DNA from: Clitopilus passeckerianus
Taxonomy: Eukaryota; Basidiomycota; Agaricomycetes; Agaricales; Entolomataceae
NCBI GenBank assembly: GCA_944990035.1
Contig: CALYLX010000111.1
Coordinates: 124,001-188,000, forward strand
Length of the DNA stretch: 64,000 bases
Direction: 5' to 3'
This document shows, piece by piece, positions 9,541 to 19,881 of the stretch. Position numbers and translations under genes: made by a program. Under the pieces are notes generated by a model that searched no databases, was not told the DNA's origin, and was given only the letters and a program-made list of their open reading frames with translations. Numbering within the stretch: the stretch's first letter is position 1; every line of letters starts with the position of its first letter.

Positions 9541-11380
9541 CCCCGAAAATAACGACTGGCACCCTTGTGGATACATCTCTCACTCCTTCACCCCAACCGA
9601 ACGGAACTACGAAATCTACGACAGGGAACTACTCGCTATAGTCAGAGCACTGGAAACTTGGCGACACTATCTACAAGGATCAGCCCACCCTGTCACGGTA
9701 TTCTCCGACCACAAGAACCTAACCTACTACCGAACGCCACAGAAACTTAGCCGACGACAAGCACGATGGAGTTTACTCCTCTCCCAATATGACCTAAACC
9801 TAGTCCATGTACCAGGAACTCAGATGGTCCAATCTGATGAACTATCCCGACGAGCAGATCACATTCTAGACCACGACACTGACAACGAAGACATCACCAT
9901 GCTACCTGATAAACTTTTCATCCGAACAATTGACACCGAACTTAAGGCGGAATTTGCCGAACACATGATGAAAGACGAATTCTTCACGGAAGCAATACGA
10001 CACCTGAAGAACCACTCTACCCCCATCAAATCGGCTTTAGCTGACTGGAAAGTAGAGGACTCTCTCCTCTTTTTCCGGGGGCGATGCTACGTCCCTAATG
10101 ATGCTACCCTACGACGAAGCCTCATACAGAAGTATCATGACGCACCTATGGCCGGACACCCCGGAGCATTCAAGACGATGGAGTTAATTTCCGAACACTA
10201 CTGGTGGCCCAGAATGTTTGGAACTGTCAAATCCTACGTTGATGGATGTGCCCCTTGCCAACAGATGAAGGTCAATACACACCCCACGGCACCTCCCCTG
10301 AACCCAGTCAAATTTACCGCCACACGACCCTTCGAACTTGCCTCTACAGATTTCATCACTGATCTTCCTGAGGTTAACGGTTACGACTCACTCATGGTCG
10401 TGGTAGACCATGGCCTTAGTAAGGGGGTAATTTTGATCCCTTGCAAGAAGACCATTGACGCCCTAGGCACTGCCAACAACTACCTGGATGCTGTCTACAG
10501 AAGATTCGGACTTCCCGACAAACTGATATCCGATAGAGGTCCACAATTCGCATCCAAAGTATTCCAAGAACTAGGACGACTCCTAGGAATCAAGCTTTCC
10601 CTGACAACCGCATATCACCCACAAGCAGATGGAGAAACCGAACGCGTCAACCAAGACATTGGCGCTTATCTCCGACTATTCTGCGCCAACAACCCCGAGA
10701 AATGGCTAGAACTAATTCCCCTAATGGAATTCGCCCATAACAAACGTGTTCATGCCGTCACCACACAAACTCCATTCTACCTAATGAACGGAGCAGAACC
10801 ACGCGCTATTCCCCTTCCATATCAGAAGACCAATGTCCCTGCTGCGGAAACCCGAATGAAAGAACTCCAACAAGCACGAGACGAAGCTGCGGCTGCCCAT
10901 GAACTTGCGAGACGAAAGATGGCCGAACGTGTCCGAAGTAACTTCAAACCATTTGAACAAGGACAGAAGGTTTGGTTGGAAACAACTAACCTAAAACTGG
11001 CATACTACTCAAAGAAGTTCACACCACGACGAGAAGGCCCCTTCACGATCAAAGAAGTTCTAGGTCCGCTGACCTACAGATTAGAACTACCCCGAGCATG
11101 GAAAATTCACCCTGTGTTCCACGCCACCCTCCTCACACCATACAAGGAAACCGAGACACATGGGCCCAATTTCCTAGAACCGCCACCTGACCTCATCAAT
11201 CAAGAAGAAGAATGGGAAGTGGAAGAAATTGTCGCACACAAACGACATCGTGGGAAGATCCTTTACAAGATCAAGTGGAAAGGATATCCGACATCGGAGA
11301 ACTCATGGGAACCTGTGAGAAACCTCCAGAACGCCAAGAAGACCCTTGAAGCTTATAAGAAGAGGAAGAACATTCGGTGA
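9533..11380 (+). pseudogene. Pol: RNase H remnant, integrase and chromodomain
   Basis: After the deletion the frame resumes within RNase H (DWHPCGYISHSF, ERNYEIYDRELLAIV, FSDHKNLTYY). Roughly 80 residues, including the first catalytic Asp region of RNase H, are absent compared with related elements. The integrase follows with an HHCC zinc finger (AGHPGAFKT...CAPCQQ) and a DDE core: Asp in STDFITDLP, Asp in SDRGPQF, Glu in DGETERVNQ. The C-terminal chromodomain is WEVEEIVAHKRHRGKILYKI to WKGYPTSENSWEP (about 11214-11320), the module that steers chromoviruses to particular chromatin. Integrase and chromodomain look intact. Confidence 0.9.
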
Positions 11381-11430
11381 ATCTCCATCAACCCACAGCA
11401 CTTCGCCGAAGCAAACACATCTTGCTTATA

Positions 11431-11928
11431 ATGTCCTCCAATGTCTCCTCCTACGACCGCACCATCATCCTTAACACCTTCAAAACCGATTCCGCTGTTA
11501 CGGCGCTCTGTACGAACACTGCCTGGAGCAACAACGACAACCTCCTCACCGAAGTGGCAGAGCGGGGCTCAGCCTACCACGACCGAAGAACCGAATTCCG
11601 CAACGAAGTGGCTCGTCTACGCCACCTATATTCGAAAACCCTTGAAGAACTTGATCGAGCTCTTGACAGCTCTGACCAACGCACGGAGGAAACCCTCACC
11701 GACCTCTTCTTCGCTGCCGGAGGTACAGCCTTCCTTGATCAGCACTATCCTGAACGACGGTTGGTTCCCAACCCGAAGGAGACAGATTTCAAACCCTTGC
11801 CGCCAATCCCTGGGGGCCTGAGGAAGATCAAACCACCGAAGAACCGACGATTCTCACGGCACGTCAGGTTCGAGGAACCCTCCAAGAATTCCCCCCCGTC
11901 ACCAACCTTGCTACCGCCGCCAAGATAA
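11431..11928 (+). CDS. Extra ORF 3' of pol in the retrotransposon (function unknown)
   Basis: The first ATG after the pol stop is at 11431 (MSSNVSSYDRTIILN) and gives about 165 residues. The middle is helical and charged (TEFRNEVARLRHLYSKTLEEL), the C-terminus is Pro- and Lys-rich (RKIKPPKNRRFSRHVRFEEP). Standard Ty3/gypsy elements have nothing here, so this is additional coding capacity between pol and the 3' LTR. I recognise no family. It may run by -1 frame change into the zinc-knuckle frame that follows. Confidence 0.45.
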   Translation: MSSNVSSYDRTIILNTFKTDSAVTALCTNTAWSNNDNLLTEVAERGSAYHDRRTEFRNEVARLRHLYSKTLEELDRALDSSDQRTEETLTDLFFAAGGTAFLDQHYPERRLVPNPKETDFKPLPPIPGGLRKIKPPKNRRFSRHVRFEEPSKNSPPSPTLLPPPR

Positions 11929-12305
11929 AGCACAATCCCTTCATTCAAACTACACCCGAGGATCAAGATAGCGACAAGGAAAACGTCAACCCAAATGTCA
12001 AACCCACCGACACCTTACCTCTCCGCATTCGAAAGCCCACCAGAGTCAGATTCGCCAACTCTGGTGAACCCTCTTCAACGATCTCGTCACAGAAGGCGCC
12101 GCGTACCGGATACCTTGCCAACCAGCCACCACCGCCCAGACACTTCCGATGCTATGTTTGCGGAGGCAGACATCGACAATACCATTGCTTTCATTTTGTT
12201 TGTCGTCTGTGTCATCATCGCGGCCCAGGCCATTACCCGGTTAACTGTCCACAACGCTATTGGAAGAACATAGACCGCCATTTCTGGGGCAAGAAGAAGA
12301 ATTGA
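11929..12305 (+). CDS. Double zinc-knuckle frame at the 3' end of the retrotransposon
   Basis: A frame open across this segment reads DQDSDKENVNPNVKPTD, RIRKPTRVRFANS, then two Cys/His clusters: CYVCGGRHRQYHC (C-x2-C-x3-H-x4-C) and CRLCHHRGPGHYPVNC (C-x2-C-x6-H-x4-C), ending WKNIDRHFWGKKKN and TGA at 12303-12305. This looks like a nucleic-acid-binding zinc-knuckle protein. There is no good ATG at its start. It lies -1 relative to the preceding ORF (11431-11928), with which it may form one product by frameshifting or after an indel. Confidence 0.5.
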
Positions 12306-12326
12306 AGTCAGGTGACTTCAACGCTA

Positions 12327-12338
12327 GCGAGAGGGTAA
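12327..12338 (+). other. Purine-rich tract before the right LTR (PPT candidate)
   Basis: The 12 bases before the right LTR, GCGAGAGGGTAA, are mostly purine and lie where the polypurine tract that primes plus-strand DNA is expected. It is weak compared with typical PPTs. Confidence 0.4.
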
Positions 12339-12800
12339 TGTTACAGTTACCTTGGATACGCACCCGGACTCTTTTTCCTTTTACTCATCTACCATTACTA
12401 TCCCCGCCCCGCTTACGTTTATACAATTACTCAGTACTGCTGCGCATTACTCATCCCTTTAGCTATGATTACTCAGTATTCTCACGATCGTGGGATACTT
12501 GTACTATATTTACTTACCATGACTCGTCGTGACTCTTACTCTGACACACTCCGAGTCATACTTGCTTTTGCTTACTTAGCATTGCTGCGCAATGCCCAAC
12601 CCTTAGCCCTACTCTTCATGTATAAATACTTTCACGCTTTCGGTCTTGCTTCCCCAGCTTGACCTAAAAGCCTATACATCGCTATTTGCTTTAACTTCGA
12701 CTCGCTCGATTACTCTCGCTCGTCTCTACAAAGGCTGGTAGAGGACTAAGCAGCTGAACTCTTGATACTTGGTTGAGCACGTAGCGATACTAGCTTAACA
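12339..12800 (+). repeat. Right LTR (3' LTR)
   Basis: 462 bp, reading the same as 6085-6546 throughout. It is followed directly by GACTC (12801-12805), the right copy of the target-site duplication. Confidence 0.95.
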
Positions 12801-13564
12801 GACTCTTCCAGCTTGGTCCTCCAGGCAAGATTGAGGAACGGTTTTGTAGGTCCTTGGCTGACTTAAATGAAAGCCCAAGGCTTTGAACCTACAGCAGTCA
12901 CCCCCTATCCGTGAGTATGATACGTGACGGCTTCTCTGGAAAAGGAACCACTTACAAGAGTTAGACATAGAAAGGAATCGATGTCTGACATGCTAAGACA
13001 AGAATCAAGGAGGAACAGAGCGAGGTCCCATTCCTCCCTTGATCTGAAGGGGTAGAACAGAAGCGTAGCTCGCTCGTTGGAGTAGGCGTCGTTTGCTCTG
13101 AAGCCATCAATGAAGGTCCCGCCTTCTCCATAAGATTTCGGTGATTTGGGATGTTGTCTAATGTATGTTCCATATCCAGTTGGAATCAAAGGAGGTTCTG
13201 AATCAGCCGATTCCCCACCAGTGTGAGTGTTATCCAGCTCTGAATTGTGAGAGGGGAAGCCTGCATGAGGATCGATGCTTGCCACAGCCACCGACGCATC
13301 CAGCTGATGATCTGCACCGTTTTCTGGGTTGTTCTTTCTCTCGACGTCATCCTTTCGCAAAGGAACGACAACATTCTTTGGAATTCGATGCCGGACTCGT
13401 AGCTTCAAGGTGCTGCTACTCAGAGCAAGCATTGCCTTTGCATCGGTGCCACGTTTGGCAATGAAGCGGCAGTAGGAAGCCGGTTGGCGGAGGTGAGCTT
13501 CTATACTTTCCTTGCTCTTGAAACGCCTTGCGCAAAACTGACAGATAACAGGAGGCATTGGCAA
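12801..13564 (-). pseudogene. Plavaka-type transposase, 5' portion (N-terminus)
   Basis: The start is an ATG at 13564 (MPMPPVICQFCARRF), followed by a C2H2-like finger: C-x2-C ... H-x6-C in QFCARRFKSKESIEAHLRQ. Downstream are the family's N-terminal landmarks YGEGGTFIDGF, LLFYPFRSREEWDLALFLL and LSMSDIDSFLCL. After an intron near 12960-12900 the exon 12900-12806 reads VQSLGLSFKSAKDLQNRSSI and LPGGPSWKS. Ignoring the retrotransposon and one GACTC, this frame runs straight into EWAASQLHPTKKPV on the other side. The gene was therefore intact across the site when the retrotransposon arrived. Confidence 0.85.
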
Positions 13565-13754
13565 ATCGAATCAACTGAGCCCCAGGCCGTTTCTGGTTTG
13601 TAGTTGGTCTGAGCGGAGGGGTCGGATTTGGGACCATCGATCGCCGGAATTACCTTCCAGCAACTTGCCGTTGGCTGACAGCTTCAATCATGCTGCCACA
13701 CAGCCATCATTGCTCTTTTCTCTCTACCCTGCGTTCTCCATTCCCAACTTCAAC

Positions 13755-14491
13755 ATGCGGCACTCGAGTCCTACAACTCACGTCTCGGAATCAGTTGAAC
13801 ATGAAAGTCTTCAATGCCCTGATAGCCCTGCCCAGAAGCTATCTGGAAACCCCGATACCACAGGCTACGGATCGCAGCTTATAACCACCTGTGTCTCTGT
13901 TGCTGGATCTGAACGTCACCCTGCTCTGGGTCATCCTCAACAACCTTACAGCCCTAGCACGCAATATCCTGTGGCCAAAAATTCCGCTCCAAATTCGCTT
14001 CTTGTCGAGCCCATATCGCCATTCCCTGTCAGTTGTAACATCGCTTGCCAGTCGTCCATATGCTCGAAGCTTACTCCTTTCATGTTTATTATAGGACTCA
14101 AATTGCGCCGAAGAAGATATTGACAACCAGACCTTGCTTGAGATAAAGCAAGCTCGATTAGAGCAAATGGCTGCTCGACAAATTCTTGTGGAGGCAGACT
14201 CTAACCTTCAGCACGCGCTGAAAATGGCACTGGCTGCAAGACAACGGCTGCATGAAGCTGATTGTGCAATGGGTCGATTTATCCCTACGTTGCGCCAGCA
14301 CGGCAAGTGCGTCGTGCCTCTCACGATGACCGAACAGCGCGATATCAACCTGGATACTTGCTCACCCATTCGGCGATCTGGAGGTTTGTAGGCCCACCTT
14401 TCAAACTCATGATTTACCAGGCTGACGCTCTTCAGACGTGTATACGATTGAACTTCCTAACCATGATACCGTAGAGATTACTTTGGACTAG
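13755..14491 (+). CDS. Small three-exon protein with a predicted coiled coil, unknown function
   Basis: Proposed exons are 13755-14027, 14095-14392 (about) and 14436-14491. Exon 1 starts MRHSSPTTHVSESVEHES and is low-complexity. Exon 2 follows a phase-0 intron with donor GTCAGT and acceptor TTATTATAG, and reads DSNCAEEDIDNQTLLEI and ARLEQMAARQILVEADSNL, an amphipathic helix rich in Ala, Leu, Glu and Arg. The donor GGAG|GTTTGT and acceptor CTCTTCAG lead to a short last exon, DVYTIELPNHDTVEITLD, with stop at 14489-14491. I do not recognise the family. It lies 0.3 kb upstream of the DUF6532-type gene on the same strand and may belong with it as transposon-like cargo; that link is inference. No gene is seen in 14492-14809. 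Confidence 0.5.
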
Positions 14492-14809
14492 TAGCCTGTG
14501 GCTCCCGCTGGCAATCAACCTAAATTTCCGCCTAAGCAGCTTGCTGTTATCTGCTGGGTGTGACACCGACAACCAAAGAACGCCGTTGAAGACGCCACAT
14601 TCAGGGGCTAGAGTTCTACATGTCAACATCGGCAGAACTGCACCCGCTCCCATCTGTATAAAGTTCAAGCTGGATGAGCCCCACTCGACACCACCACTCA
14701 CAACTGCTTTCTAGTCTACTATCGACTTCAGAAGACGCAAATCAAGTAAGGTGCTCTTACACTCGCGTTTGGACCGCAGCAATAACATGTTTGCGGGCAG
14801 GCCACCACT

Positions 14810-17800
14810 ATGACCAGAAATTCGAACCAAACTGCCGCTAATGATGTCGAGAATGATCAAACGGTCGCTCGTAACAATGGTATAGCTCTCTCACTATTGC
14901 TGTTTACCTAGTTTAACAGCTTGACACCCCAGGCGACAACGGGACTATCCGACGAACATCTCGTAAAGGTGCTGGGGAGAACAAGAACATCAAGAACCTC
15001 GAGAAGCTGGGCGATATGTTTACCGGCAATCCAGGCCAAGGCAAACGCAAGCGTGCTGTGCTAGGAGACGTTCCAGAGAACGTACCTAACAACACCATGG
15101 CCCCTGTTGAGCCGCCAAAGCGGGTACGTGTGTGTTGCTCTTCGTTTGATATTTTACTGACGCCTCCCCACTGGCAGCGACGCAAGGGAAATGCAGCTCA
15201 AAGCGTTGCTGTGCCCGATCCACTCGAGATCGACCCTTCTCTGGCACCTCCACCACCAAAACTTAAATTGATTCTACCTGCAAACCCTCAAGGTCGTTTT
15301 GGCCTGAAACTGACCAAGAATGTGCCGGCAAGCGTCGCTACGAGTGAGCTTTATGTTTTTTAACCAGACGCGTTTTTACTAACATTTTACTGCAGTTGAA
15401 GATCCATCTACCGTCTCAACCGTTGATGCTTCAACTGGCTTGAACATACCTCCAAACCTGGTTGAAGCTCCTTCAAACCACACCAACCAAGGGCAACAAG
15501 ACCAGCGAAGCGCACCAGTTAATTCCGGGGCTGTCAAGAGCAACGGCAAAACGGGAGGTAACACGCTTAGTTGTGATCCGATTTTTCACCTCTGATGCCT
15601 ATTCCCTCTAGATTCAAACCTCCCAAACAATGGTCGCTCCAAGGAAAAGAGTCAAGGGCCGATTACGCTTACCAACAACTTGGAGCTTGAGCGTTCCGAT
15701 GCCGGTGACCTGGAGAGCGAACCAAACGGAACAGACGACGAATATCAACAGCCCGAATCAGATGAAGAGGTTGATGAGGATGAAATGGGGGAGGATGATT
15801 TGATGGAGGAGGACGACATAATAGAGGAGGACGACGACTTCTATGAGGGAAATGGTCAGTACTACTTCCTTGTTCATTCAGACGCTGCGTTGCTCAAACG
15901 CCAAGCGGCAAATAGCTCCTAACAAGACAACTGCCGCTGCCGCCGTTGAATCGCCCAACATTGAGCCTCGAAACGCTTACCCTGTGGATGCCCGTTTCCT
16001 TGTCAGCCCCCAACTTGGCGCTGAGGTCGTAATGGACAACATGGTGCAACTCGATTCACCACCCACCTTGGTAGCTGAAGACGCTCAACCAGGTGATGAC
16101 TCTGCAGTAAGCGGCCTTTATGACCATAGAACTTGAGCTCAACACCCTTGTACCGTCTTTCTAGTTGGTTGGCGCATCTACCAATAGTCCAGATGCTGAG
16201 GATGCCGAGTTCCATAAGCTGATTAGAGAGGAGCTTGAGCTCAAGTACCAGGAGGTTCTTGGTGAGTTCGAGCACTTTTCTCAACTATAGGCACGATACT
16301 CATGACATTTTTCCAGTCTTTAAGAACATAGAGCGAACGTCGCAAAGCAACGTACGTAGTCAACGCATGGAGTTCTGACCTACAGCCGTGATGCTCATTA
16401 CTTTTCAGGCCACAGCTTCAAAAAAGAAACTACAGGCTGCAAAGCTGAACACTGAGCTTGAAGCAATAAAGCTACGCATCCAGAAAGGTTCGCATTTTCT
16501 GTCACTTCTATGTGCAATGCAGCCTCGTATGCTCATACGTGACGTAGTCCAGGATGAAATGGTGTTATTCAGAAAGCGCAGCATGGTTTGTGCCAACCTC
16601 ATACCTGAGCAAGTTTCTGCTAACTTCTATCTCTCGGGAAGCCTGTGCCCCTGCGCCAAGCAGCTAGCACCGATCCTATACGCTTTGGGTCCCACAAGAT
16701 CAAGACTGCTCCTCCATCGCATGAACAGGATTGCGACCGCTCTCGCCCAGCAGGAGATGCTCTCCCAGCTACCGCCTTGCAAACCACTGCTCCAACCACA
16801 GAACCTAAAGGCACAGAAGTTCTCGACGCTTACAGGAAGAAAAATCGGATGCCACAAGCCCCTACCGTTGAAGACATCCTTGACGCGAAAGCCAGCCCAC
16901 TCAAGCTTCCTTCGCTAACTAACGACGAACTGGCGCATGAGTTAGAGAGGGACACCGGCATTGAAAGTGACTCAGCTCCCTGGGGTGGAATTGGAATGGA
17001 TGAAGAAGATGCAGACAACGACGATAACGACAACGCCGAAGGGATGATGCAGATAACCGTCAAGCCTCGAGCAGCTCGGAACAGCAGCGGAGCCTCAAAG
17101 AAGCCACGAGAACGAACAATTCACTATTATGCGCCCAAATGGATGGCCCTTCTGATTCGATCCAAGGTTGCTTTCCGGTGGTCGCTCGTCCTTGAGGATG
17201 CGTTCCCTACCCGTTCAAGGGGGCTTGCAACTGCTGAAGAGTTGATTAATCTGCATGAGGGTGAAAGCGATAAGAACGGAATAAGGCTTGAGGACCGTAA
17301 GTGGTTGAATTGATATATCTCTCCACAGACTGCAGCTAACGGTGTTCTTTCTTACAGAGCACAAACATGACCACCATATGGACTCCCTGGTACGTTGCCG
17401 CCTCCTTTCAAAGTTTAGCTGGCTAACACCCCCGCTGCTGGCAGGTTTTCAAAGAAACATCAACCTTCCGAAGCGCAATCAAGGCCATAGCACACGGGGT
17501 GATGAGAGAGTTTTATCCCCGGATTCTTTCACCATCCTCTCACATCATCGATGGAGACAGCGACGATGAGCGCAACCGACACCTTCTCGAGTCAGGTAAC
17601 CAACGCGGCGAGCAACAGGTTATCAAGGAGCGCGTTGAGGCCATCATCAAGGGCTCAAAGTTTTTACATGCAAGCGGTCGAGATTCAAAAGTAAGCTCAA
17701 CGTTCTAACTAATTCATTGTACGCTCAACTCAAACACGGGCCTAGGGGCGCACAAGCAATTTCGGTCATCCGGCCCTCAAGAATATTATCCTCAAGAGTT

Positions 17801-18241
17801 TCTACGATGGAAAGGGTTCGCTAGCATCCTTTTACCCTGAAGACTTTAGCGAGATAATTCCCATTCGCGCCATTGCGCTTTCGGCTACAGTTGTGAGCCT
17901 TTTTAAAGTTCTTTGCTCGATAGCCTAGTGACCTGTGCTGCCAGATGCGCAATGTTCTCGACGGATACCTCGCAGATGGGAGCTACATCAATACTCAATT
18001 TCGAACGAAACGCTACCGGCCCTTGTACCTCGCTGTTCTGAAACTAGTCGAGAAATTACGTGCAAACCCATTGTACCGGAGGGAATTTGATGATCGTCGA
18101 CGAGAATGGGCTCAGCAAGGAATGTAAGTGACAAGCGTTTGCCGTTATTCACCACAGATCTAACATCTCCGGGTTAGGGATATGCTCACAGTGCCCGAGG
18201 AACCGACGCAAGATTGGGAGCTGGGGCTTCAAGATGACTAG
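14810..18241 (+). CDS. DUF6532-type nuclear-looking protein, about 15 exons
   Basis: Exons that join in frame: 14810-14879, 14933-15123, 15178-15343, 15396-15557, 15612-15854, 15916-16106, 16165-16261, 16317-16351, 16409-16487, one to 17296 whose 5' end I cannot fix (16488-16640 is unresolved), 17358-17389, 17445-17690, 17746-17892, 17945-18123 and 18178-18241. The N-terminal half is disordered and basic (GKRKRAVLGD), then strongly acidic (DEEVDEDEMGEDD, DIIEEDDDF), then a charged helix (ELELKYQEV, KKKLQAAKLNTELEAIKL). The C-terminal globular part (VFKETSTFRSAIKAIAHG, FGHPALKNIILKSFY, SLASFYPEDF, IPIRAIALSATV, YRPLYLAVLKLVEKL) resembles the DUF6532 domain common and expanded in Agaricomycetes. 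The function is unknown; the acidic/basic composition suggests a chromatin or DNA context. Confidence 0.7.
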
Positions 18242-18399
18242 GTCGATCTGCTCACGGTCTAGGGGCTGGACATTGTTTTAATGGTTTGAGCGTTCTCGTT
18301 GTTGTAACTATTGAAAATAGTAGACCCGTTTCTAGTAGCATAGAAGGCTAAAATTTCATTTCTGATTTTGCGTGTTGGAACCCAAGCTGTAAATGCAGT

Positions 18400-18880
18400 G
18401 GAACGATTAAGCATCAATTTGAAATTGTTCTCTTGCAACTGAGTGCTCTATGGACCTCTATACAGCTCACACTTGCTATCAAACTAAACAGCATCTAGCA
18501 AGGGTTCGAATACATCTACAGACTAAAAGCATCTGTGGAGAGACTCGAGTTCTATAGAGATTTCCTTGTCTGTCTTAAGCACGAGCTTTCTATGGAGATT
18601 ACACCGTTGCTGTGGATATTGCAATGTCTATGAAGAGGTGTACAGCCTATAGAACACTGCACAATCTATGGAGAGCTTCCTAATCTATGGATGAGCTGCA
18701 AAATCTATGGAGAACTGCAAAATCTATCAAGGGATCCTCGATCCATGGACTAATAATGCATCTTGATAGTGCTATGGAGATAGGGACCTCTTCTATGGAC
18801 CTATGGGTGCCTATGGCGCTATGATCGTCTATCAGCAGCTATGAAAATCTATCCACCGGGGGGGTAGATTGCTGATGAGG
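18400..18880. repeat. Degenerate tandem repeat built on CTATGGAG / ATCTATGGA
   Basis: From about 18430, and densest at 18590-18860, the words CTATGGA, CTATAGA, CTATGAA and CTATCAA recur every 12-25 bp. They are often set in AATCTATGGAGAGCT or CTGCAAAATCTATGGAG contexts (18668, 18684, 18703, 18720). Units are unequal and diverged. No ORF fits it. The repeat runs right up to the first recognisable codon of the pogo-like transposase. Positions 18242-18400 hold only AT-rich 3' flank of the DUF6532-type gene. Confidence 0.55.
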
Positions 18881-18881
18881 T

Positions 18882-19881
18882 ATCATCCGCTGCATCAAGG
18901 CCCACTACCGCCGAAGCTTCTGTATTCGCGCCATTGGTCTTGATGAAGCTGGGGAAGTTGACATCTACAAGATTAACCTTCTTGAGGCGATGTTGATGGT
19001 GCAGGAAGCCTGGAAGATGGTCAGTTCCGAAAGCATTGCACATTGCTGGGAACACACCGGAATTCTCCCAGCACATCCCACTCCTCCTTCCAGCACCCGC
19101 TTGCCCATCGCCCCTCCCTCCACTACCCCTGCTGTATCCTCGATGGAGTCCCAAGCATGGGCTGTCATCGATGAGTTCATCTCGACAGATTTGACTCTGC
19201 CCCAAGTGGAGAACATGCTCCAATCCATCTTCGGCCAAGGTTATCGCGATAGCGACTGGCGCCCAGCCATGAATGCTGTTCTGAATGCTGAAGGGAATGT
19301 TCTTGAGGCTGTCGCAGCTGTGGAAACTCTGAAGGCGGCTCACGGTTCACATGCCATTGCTATCCAGGCTCCTATCCCTACCCATTCTCCTGCCTGTATA
19401 CCCACCAACGCCACTTCCCCGCAGTACCAAAGGTCCTCCTGCATCTCTTATACAGGTTGAAGGTGACCTTCTTCAGTCGGTGGCCGAGCTGAAGAGGCGG
19501 AGGCGAGTCTTTGGACCTGACCTATCCCTTGAAGAGATCCTGGATCCTGTTGAGGAAACCGAGATTGGCAAGTCCCCTTATGCTTTCGAGGGTGGAGATG
19601 GTGAGATAGTTGCGGCAGCGCGGTATTTGCAGGCTGTTAAGCAAGGGGAGATTGTAGAAATCGAGTCAGATGAGGAGGGCGAGGAGGAAGGGCGGCCTCA
19701 CAGGTCTACGACCGATGTTCTGGACCTCTGCCGCGAGATGGAGGGGTTAAGTATGGAGTATGGAGAGGATGCTGAGGGTCTTGAACTTGCTCGCCATCTG
19801 CGACGTTTCCGTGTCTGTGTTCGTCGTGAGCATGTGAAGACCGCGAAGCAGCAAACCATCGACAAATTCTTCGCCTCCTAA
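18882..19881 (+). pseudogene. Pogo/Fot1-like (Tc1/mariner superfamily) transposase, C-terminal fragment
   Basis: Coding similarity starts at GIIRCIKAHYRRSFC (18886 onward), right after two stops, and runs through VDIYKINLLEAMLMVQEAW and SIAHCWEHTGILP. These are the conserved C-terminal landmarks of pogo-type DDE transposases. The DNA-binding HTH/CENP-B domains and the catalytic core are missing upstream. A tail follows: a UBA-like helical stretch (WAVIDEFISTDLTLPQVENM), a frame change near 19440-19470 (indel or short intron), an acidic segment, and the end KTAKQQTIDKFFAS. That terminus fits a PCNA-binding PIP box (Q-x-x-I-x-x-F-F). The complete protein would cut and paste the element; this fragment cannot. 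Confidence 0.75.

Larger units (their letters stand above)
6085..12800 (+). mobile_element. Ty3/gypsy chromodomain LTR retrotransposon inserted in the Plavaka transposase gene
   Basis: A 6,716-bp element with 462-bp direct LTRs (TG...CA). Order on the plus strand: LTR, self-priming PBS, gag, protease, reverse transcriptase, RNase H remnant, integrase, chromodomain, a third ORF region, purine-rich tract, LTR. The PR-RT-RH-IN order and the C-terminal chromodomain identify a chromovirus-clade Metaviridae-type element. The two LTRs look identical base for base, implying a recent insertion, yet pol has an in-frame stop (8107-8109), a deletion with frameshift near 9540, and gag has no in-frame ATG before 7024. 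The copy is therefore probably non-autonomous. Confidence 0.95.
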
